From: a virus | DNA length: 64,000 nt | Strand: one strand, 5' to 3' | Virus record (IMG/VR): IMGVR_UViG_3300005471_000012 | Span: 1 to 64,000 of that record | Part shown: positions 60,067 to 64,000 of the stretch, one piece after another | How the letters are laid out: every line of letters starts with the position of its first letter | Numbering within the stretch: position 1 is the stretch's first letter | Position numbers and translations under genes: made by a program | The notes under the pieces: model-generated | What the model was told of the DNA's origin: nothing | What the model saw: only the letters and a program-made list of their open reading frames with translations | Databases searched by the model: none

Positions 60067-60120
60067 ACCATTCTGCGGAATGGCCGTGCAAGTATTGGCG
60101 GCCATTCCGCAGAATGGTTT
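60067..60120 (+). terminator. 20-bp perfect stem terminator after the capsid gene
   Basis: ACCATTCTGCGGAATGGCCG pairs without mismatch with 60099-60118 across 12 bases, followed by TTT. It begins 2 bases after the capsid stop and probably defines the 3' end of the most abundant transcript. Confidence 0.9.
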
Positions 60121-60157
60121 CACCGCATTATTCCGACGCGACTTAGGAGCGTTTGTC

Positions 60158-60493
60158 ATGCCCTTGAACCCGCCTGCGGGCACCGCAATCCAGGCCGGGC
60201 CGATCATCTACACCAACCCGCCGCAGATGCCGGGCATCACGACAGCCCCGCCAACGGTGACAACGCCAGCATTCCCGAACACGACTGTCGCGGTCGCCAA
60301 CACAACGGGCGTGGACGTGATGGTTTACGCCCTCGCGGGCGCGGCCGGGTTCACCGTGATCGCGGTCAACGGGGTCACGACTGGCCTGGTGACCGCTGCC
60401 ACCGCGAGCGCGAGCATCTACCTGCCTGCCGGGCAGACGATCGCGTTCACCTACGCGTCGGGCACGCCTTCCTGGGTGTGGCAGGCGGTCTGA
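60158..60493 (+). CDS. head decoration-like protein, 111 aa
   Basis: TAGGAGCGTTT ribosome site before ATG 60158; the longer frame would start inside the terminator and is rejected. Pro-rich opening (MPLNPPAGTAIQAGPIIYTN), then strands (TTVAVANTTGVDVMVYALAG; AGFTVIAVNGVTTGLVTAAT). Likely a decoration or fibre-like head protein. Confidence 0.65.
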   Translation: MPLNPPAGTAIQAGPIIYTNPPQMPGITTAPPTVTTPAFPNTTVAVANTTGVDVMVYALAGAAGFTVIAVNGVTTGLVTAATASASIYLPAGQTIAFTYASGTPSWVWQAV

Positions 60494-60496
60494 GCA

Positions 60497-60769
60497 GTGG
60501 CCGGCGCGCAGCAGTACACCGTTGCCACCACGCCGGTGCTGATCGCCTCGGCGCCGGCCACCGTCACCAACGGCCCGTCCGGGTGGTTTTACCTGTCGAA
60601 CACCGGCGCGACCGTCTACCTCGCCGGCAGTTCCGCGAACGCCACCGCCACCACGGGGGCGGCCGTGGTCACAACTGGCACGTTCACCGGGTTCCTGTTC
60701 CCCGGCGACCAGATATGGGCGTTCTGCGCCACCAGCACCGTGGTCACAGTCCTGCAGACGGGGGCGTGA
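60497..60769 (+). CDS. small beta-sandwich virion protein, 90 aa
   Basis: GTG 60497. AQQYTVATTPVLIASAPATV, WFYLSNTGATVYLAGSSANA and TGFLFPGDQIWAFCATSTVV form a compact beta domain similar to head decoration proteins. It is in the head operon. Confidence 0.65.
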   Translation: MAGAQQYTVATTPVLIASAPATVTNGPSGWFYLSNTGATVYLAGSSANATATTGAAVVTTGTFTGFLFPGDQIWAFCATSTVVTVLQTGA

Positions 60770-60773
60770 GCCT

Positions 60774-61070
60774 GTGACCACGGTTCAGTTGCCAGACGGC
60801 TGCTACGGCCTCGACATGGCCAACGGCCGGCAGTACACCGCAGACAAGCCCGGCGGCAAAGTCGAAGTCTCCGGCCGGGACGCCCGGTTCATCGACACCT
60901 CGTATTACGGCCAGGGCCAGGCCGGGATCATGCGCGGCGGCCCGCAGTTCACCATCGGCACCCGCAAGGGCCGCTGGTGCGAGCCGTGCCGCCGCCTGTG
61001 GAACGCCTGGTCTCATCTCTGCCCGCGCTGCGGCGCGGCCACAACCGAGCACAACCCAGGAGGCATGTGA
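60774..61070 (+). CDS. zinc-site phage head protein, 98 aa
   Basis: GTG 60774. VQLPDGCYGLDMANGRQYTA precedes a zinc site WCEPCRRLWNAWSHLCPRCG near the C-terminus. The last codons overlap the next GTG (GTGA). Similar short zinc proteins flank head genes in actinophages. Confidence 0.65.
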   Translation: MTTVQLPDGCYGLDMANGRQYTADKPGGKVEVSGRDARFIDTSYYGQGQAGIMRGGPQFTIGTRKGRWCEPCRRLWNAWSHLCPRCGAATTEHNPGGM

Positions 61071-61636
61071 CCACAGTCGCATACGCAATGACAGACCTCG
61101 GGCCGTCCAGTGACGGCCAGGTCGACGCCGGGACGGTCAGCGTCTCGGAAGCCAACGGCGGCTGCGGGAAGCAGCACAAGGCGTTCCTCAACGAGGACGG
61201 CAGGCCGTGCATCGAGTGCGCCGTGTGCGCGCCGGTCCTGATCGGCGGCCATTACGGCTGGTCGGCGACCCCTAACGGGGTGCCGCTGACTCCAGACGAG
61301 ATCGCCGAGCGGGAGCTCGCCGAGCGGGACGGCATCGCCATGCAGCGCGTGATGATGAAGTCTGTCACCGACCATTTCATCGAGTCGATGGCCGCGAAGG
61401 GTGCCGCCGGGCCGGCGCTGAGCGCGTCGACGCTGGCCGCGCAACTGGCCGCGCTGCCAGCCGCCGAGCGGGCCGAGATCGCCAAACTGCTCGCGCCAGG
61501 CGGCGTGCCGCCAGCGTCGCACCCGGCCACCTTGGCTGAGGGCAAGCCGGCCGAGCAGCCCGCGAAGGATCCATCAGTTCCGGCGGGGGCCGCGATGAAA
61601 CGGCCGCCGGGCCGGCCCCGCAAGACGGCTAACTGA
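61067..61636 (+). CDS. hypothetical head-region protein with AT-hook-like tail, 189 aa
   Basis: GTG 61067 in a GGAGGCATGTGAC context. A central region has CIECAVCAPVLIGGHYGW, then helices (RELAERDGIAMQRVMMKSVT). The tail (RPPGRPRKTAN) contains a GRP core like an AT-hook, suggesting DNA contact. No family recognised. Confidence 0.6.
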   Translation: MTTVAYAMTDLGPSSDGQVDAGTVSVSEANGGCGKQHKAFLNEDGRPCIECAVCAPVLIGGHYGWSATPNGVPLTPDEIAERELAERDGIAMQRVMMKSVTDHFIESMAAKGAAGPALSASTLAAQLAALPAAERAEIAKLLAPGGVPPASHPATLAEGKPAEQPAKDPSVPAGAAMKRPPGRPRKTAN

Positions 61637-61640
61637 CCCG

Positions 61641-61823
61641 GTGCGGGCCCGCCGGCGGTCCCGGCCGCACTGCTCCAGGTGCGGCGGCCCGAAACGCCGT
61701 CCCTCGGACGCGTCGATCACCTGCCGGGCCTGCGGCGACCTGATCTGCCTCAAGCATGCCGTGGAGAACCCCGACTACGGCGGGTGGATCTGCACTCGCT
61801 GCGCGCGGTCAGCCGGGGGGTGA
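61641..61823 (+). CDS. small double zinc-ribbon protein, 60 aa
   Basis: GTG 61641. Four CxxC pairs (CSRCGG, CRACGD, CLKH, CTRCAR) make two zinc sites. Arg-rich start. Probably nucleic-acid or protein binding. Confidence 0.65.
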   Translation: MRARRRSRPHCSRCGGPKRRPSDASITCRACGDLICLKHAVENPDYGGWICTRCARSAGG

Positions 61824-61826
61824 CGT

Positions 61827-62783
61827 ATGCCCGAACTCAACCCGGGCGCCATCTCGGCGAGCCCCGGGACGCCGTACGTCACCCCATCGCTGCTGCTCTC
61901 GGCGCCTACAGGGATCGTGTGGTCGACGCTCGGACCCGGCGCGCGGCCGAACGAGCAGCAGCAGTTCGACGAGCAGCTGAACCTGTGCCGCCGCGCCACC
62001 AGCATGATCGACGGGTACTGCAACCAGCCGCTGCGGGCCACCCTGGACAGCGAGACGCTGTACGGGCCCGGTGAACTGCGTTTTCAGATGCAGCCCAACG
62101 GTAATGCGCGGCTGCTGCTGTCCCGTTCCCCGGTCACCGCGGTGCTCGGCGGCCAGGTGTCGATGGCCGCGTCGTTCCCGGCGCAGAACACCCCGATCCC
62201 CGCAGCCAGCTTCAAGATCGCAAATCCGCTGATCGGGGTGTACGGCGCGACCGTCCCCGGCGGGTCCGACAACTCCGGGCAGGCGGTGTTCCTCGCACCC
62301 GGAGTGGTCTCGTGGCTGGCCGGCCGGTTCGGGTACCAGGTGCAGGTCTCCTACATCAACGGCTGGCCGCACGGCTCCACGCAGGCGGCCGCCGCGGCAG
62401 GCGACGCGACGATCGAGATAGACGACTGCACCGGCTGGGGCGTTCCGCCCGGCGGCACTACCGGCGCGACAGGTACCTTGTATGACCCTGGCGCGCAGGA
62501 AACCATCACCGTGCTGGCCGCGTCTGCGACGTCCGGCCCGGGGGTCCTTGCGCTGTCAGCGCCACTGGCCTACAGCCATGCGGTCGGCGTCATGGCCAGC
62601 ACGTTGCCGAACACGGTCATCCAGGCCGCGATCTTGTATTGCGTCAGCCAGGCGCTGGTCCGGGGCACGACGTCGACGAGCATCCAGTCCCTTCCCGGCG
62701 GCGCCGCCGGCGGGGGGAAGTCGGGCGAGGAATACGCCACCGAAGCCGACCTGATGATCCACCCGTACAAGCGGGTCATATGA
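61827..62783 (+). CDS. head-tail connector-like protein, 318 aa
   Basis: ATG 61827. The N-terminal half has QQQFDEQLNLCRRATSMIDG and a beta part (ELRFQMQPNGNARLLLSRSP). The C-terminal half shows AILYCVSQALVRGTT, typical of connector/head completion proteins. It lies between head and tail-like genes. The last 19 bp are repeated at the next gene start. Confidence 0.7.
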   Translation: MPELNPGAISASPGTPYVTPSLLLSAPTGIVWSTLGPGARPNEQQQFDEQLNLCRRATSMIDGYCNQPLRATLDSETLYGPGELRFQMQPNGNARLLLSRSPVTAVLGGQVSMAASFPAQNTPIPAASFKIANPLIGVYGATVPGGSDNSGQAVFLAPGVVSWLAGRFGYQVQVSYINGWPHGSTQAAAAAGDATIEIDDCTGWGVPPGGTTGATGTLYDPGAQETITVLAASATSGPGVLALSAPLAYSHAVGVMASTLPNTVIQAAILYCVSQALVRGTTSTSIQSLPGGAAGGGKSGEEYATEADLMIHPYKRVI

Positions 62784-62799
62784 CGTATAAGCGGGTCAT

Positions 62800-63501
62800 A
62801 TGAAGCCGCCGGGCGTCAACGTCCCGGCGCCGCTGCCAGGGGCAAGGCGGGGCCACCGGCGGCATCCGAGGATCACCAACCAGCTCGTGCCGGTCCCGCA
62901 CCATCATGCGCATAAACGCCGTCATCATGCGAAGAAACGCCGTCACCAGGCTCACGGCCGGCACCACGGCCTGACGTTGCCCGGCCCGCCGGCCGGGTCG
63001 TGGATTCTGGGCGGCAACGACCGTTACGGCAACTGCGCGGCGGTGGCCGCCGCGAACAGCCTGCTGGCCGTGACCGGCCGGCGGGCCTCCGGTCAGGACA
63101 TCCTGGCGCTGCACCAGGCCGCCTGCCGTGGCCACGACGCCGGCGCGGCGATAGCCGACGTGCTGCATGCCCTGGTCGCGACCGGGCTGGCCGGCGCGTG
63201 GCCCGGCGGCTTCGAAGAACTCGAGGACGGGGAACCGCTGGCCGGGACCGGGCTGATCGTCGGCCTGGCACTGGAAGAAGCGCAGAAACAGCAGGCCGTC
63301 TGGGATGACGTGCCATCCCCGCCGTGGGGGCCGCACGCGGCCGTGCTGGCCGGCGGCGCGGTGATCAGCTGGGGCCGGGAGATACCGGTCACCGGCGTGT
63401 TTCTCGCCGGGCAGGTCACGTCGGCGTGGCGGGTGCGGTGGCAGGGGGTGCCCGCCCGGTGCCGCTTAACTCTGTCAGTGAATACGTCCTCGGCTTGCTG
63501 A
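62800..63501 (+). CDS. cysteine-peptidase-like protein with His-rich leader, 233 aa
   Basis: The N-terminus is extremely basic and His-rich (PHHHAHKRRHHAKKRRHQA). A catalytic-type pattern follows: GNDRYGNCAAVAAANSLLAV with Cys at the helix start and WGPHAAVLAGGAVISWG as the His strand, as in C39/papain-like peptidases. Placed among connector genes, it may process virion proteins or act on entry. Overlaps the next gene by 43 bp. Confidence 0.6.
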   Translation: MKPPGVNVPAPLPGARRGHRRHPRITNQLVPVPHHHAHKRRHHAKKRRHQAHGRHHGLTLPGPPAGSWILGGNDRYGNCAAVAAANSLLAVTGRRASGQDILALHQAACRGHDAGAAIADVLHALVATGLAGAWPGGFEELEDGEPLAGTGLIVGLALEEAQKQQAVWDDVPSPPWGPHAAVLAGGAVISWGREIPVTGVFLAGQVTSAWRVRWQGVPARCRLTLSVNTSSAC

Positions 63502-63971
63502 ACGGGCTGCCGTTGCCCGGCCCGGCCGGGGAAGGCGGTGCCCTGCAGTGCTTCATCACGCCTCCGGATCCGGGCACGCTGACCGTTCCGACCGCCTACC
63601 TGTGGCCAGGGACAGGCGCCGAGACACGGCTGACCCCGCCTAGGGCCGGGGGCCCGAACGTCGTCAAGCCAGGCTGGAAGAAGATCGCCCACCAGTTGCA
63701 ACTGTGGATCTCGTGGGTCGGCTCGGGCGACGACCCTTCGGCTGACACGAATTTCCCCGCCGTAGTCGACGCGATCATGGCGGCTTTGCGTCCGTCTGCC
63801 GACGAAGTCACGGTCACCGACCCGATCACGGGGGTGATCACTTCAGTGATCCTCGGGGTCGGCGAGCAGATGACCTACGACGTCGCGGTCGTGCACGCCC
63901 TCGAAGACCAGCGGTACCTACGGTACGACGCGCGGCTCACCCTTCCCGTTTCCGAGTATTTCCAGTCCTGA
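63459..63971 (+). CDS. connector/tail completion-like protein, 170 aa
   Basis: GTG 63459 (GGGGGT upstream). SVSEYVLGLLNGLPLPGPAG, KKIAHQLQLWISWVGSGDDP and LTLPVSEYFQS fit connector or tail-terminator proteins, which are small with one long beta sheet. Overlaps the previous gene's end. Confidence 0.65.
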   Translation: MPLNSVSEYVLGLLNGLPLPGPAGEGGALQCFITPPDPGTLTVPTAYLWPGTGAETRLTPPRAGGPNVVKPGWKKIAHQLQLWISWVGSGDDPSADTNFPAVVDAIMAALRPSADEVTVTDPITGVITSVILGVGEQMTYDVAVVHALEDQRYLRYDARLTLPVSEYFQS

Positions 63972-63989
63972 CCCCCACCACGGAGGCAT

Positions 63990-64000
63990 GTGGCGCAAGC
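63990..64000 (+). CDS. start of the next tail gene (cut by window end)
   Basis: GTG 63990 in a CGGAGGCATGTGGC initiation context identical to that of other structural genes. Only three codons are visible (V-A-Q). Likely the next tail protein. Confidence 0.6.

Noticed and set aside
1-64000. Bacterial chromosome with integrated element
   Set aside because: No integrase, attachment sites, rRNA or housekeeping genes; gene order and content are phage-like throughout, although the window alone cannot exclude an integrated state.

Overview
The window is high-GC DNA from a large tailed phage, or phage-plasmid, of an actinomycete. Virion genes visible are terminase small and large subunits, a portal protein, a prohead protease/scaffold, an HK97-type major capsid protein, connector-type genes and tail/fibre-type proteins. 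Actinobacterial traits are a WhiB-like regulator, a DUF2637-like membrane protein with an FtsK/SpoIIIE-type translocase, frequent GTG/TTG starts, tight ATGA/GTGA/TTGA overlaps, and a perfect 14-bp Streptomyces-type parS site. No integrase, rRNA or bacterial housekeeping gene is seen. Both ends of the window cut genes, so the element is longer than 64 kb.

Layout. 1-10.8 kb (rightward): partial WhiB, transglycosylase-like protein, Pro-Val-rich membrane proteins, three small proteins sharing a C-terminal motif (two share an identical 71-bp segment), an FtsK-like ATPase and several small zinc-binding proteins, closed by a hairpin and the parS site. 10.9-18.7 kb (rightward): helix-turn-helix protein, tail/fibre-like proteins (one with ten 18-residue repeats), an HExxH metallopeptidase and a DUF2829 (Tad2-type, anti-Thoeris) protein. 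18.7-19.2 kb: no protein gene, but tRNA halves in an apparently scrambled order, then a strong hairpin. 19.2-23.9 kb: short genes on both strands, including a secreted ricin-type lectin-like protein and a HicB-like protein. 24.0-27.3 kb (leftward): a three-gene XamI-type restriction-modification operon. 27.4-32.2 kb (rightward): terminase genes; the large subunit carries an intein at its Walker B motif, and inside the intein an HNH endonuclease is encoded in a different reading frame. 32.2-49.9 kb (leftward): about 40 small early-type genes, including a DUF3631-like ATPase and a serine recombinase. 50.2-64 kb (rightward): portal-ParB-like-MuF fusion, HAD-like protein, protease/scaffold, capsid, connectors and a cysteine-peptidase-like protein.

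Regulation. Six near-identical minus-strand promoters (TAGACA, exactly 17 bp, TATCAT or TATCGT) lie at 27.36, 37.35, 39.17, 43.98, 47.78 and 49.92 kb. Five have a conserved TTCGC core inside the spacer that could be a repressor site. Five promoters serve the leftward early block and the sixth serves the restriction-modification operon, which suggests the defence genes were brought under the phage's own early control.

How the parts may fit together (inference): rightward operons build and package the virion; the leftward block takes over the host and replicates; Tad2 and the restriction-modification system act against host defence and competing DNA; the FtsK/DUF2637 module, the parS site and the serine recombinase suggest maintenance or movement as a plasmid-like element.
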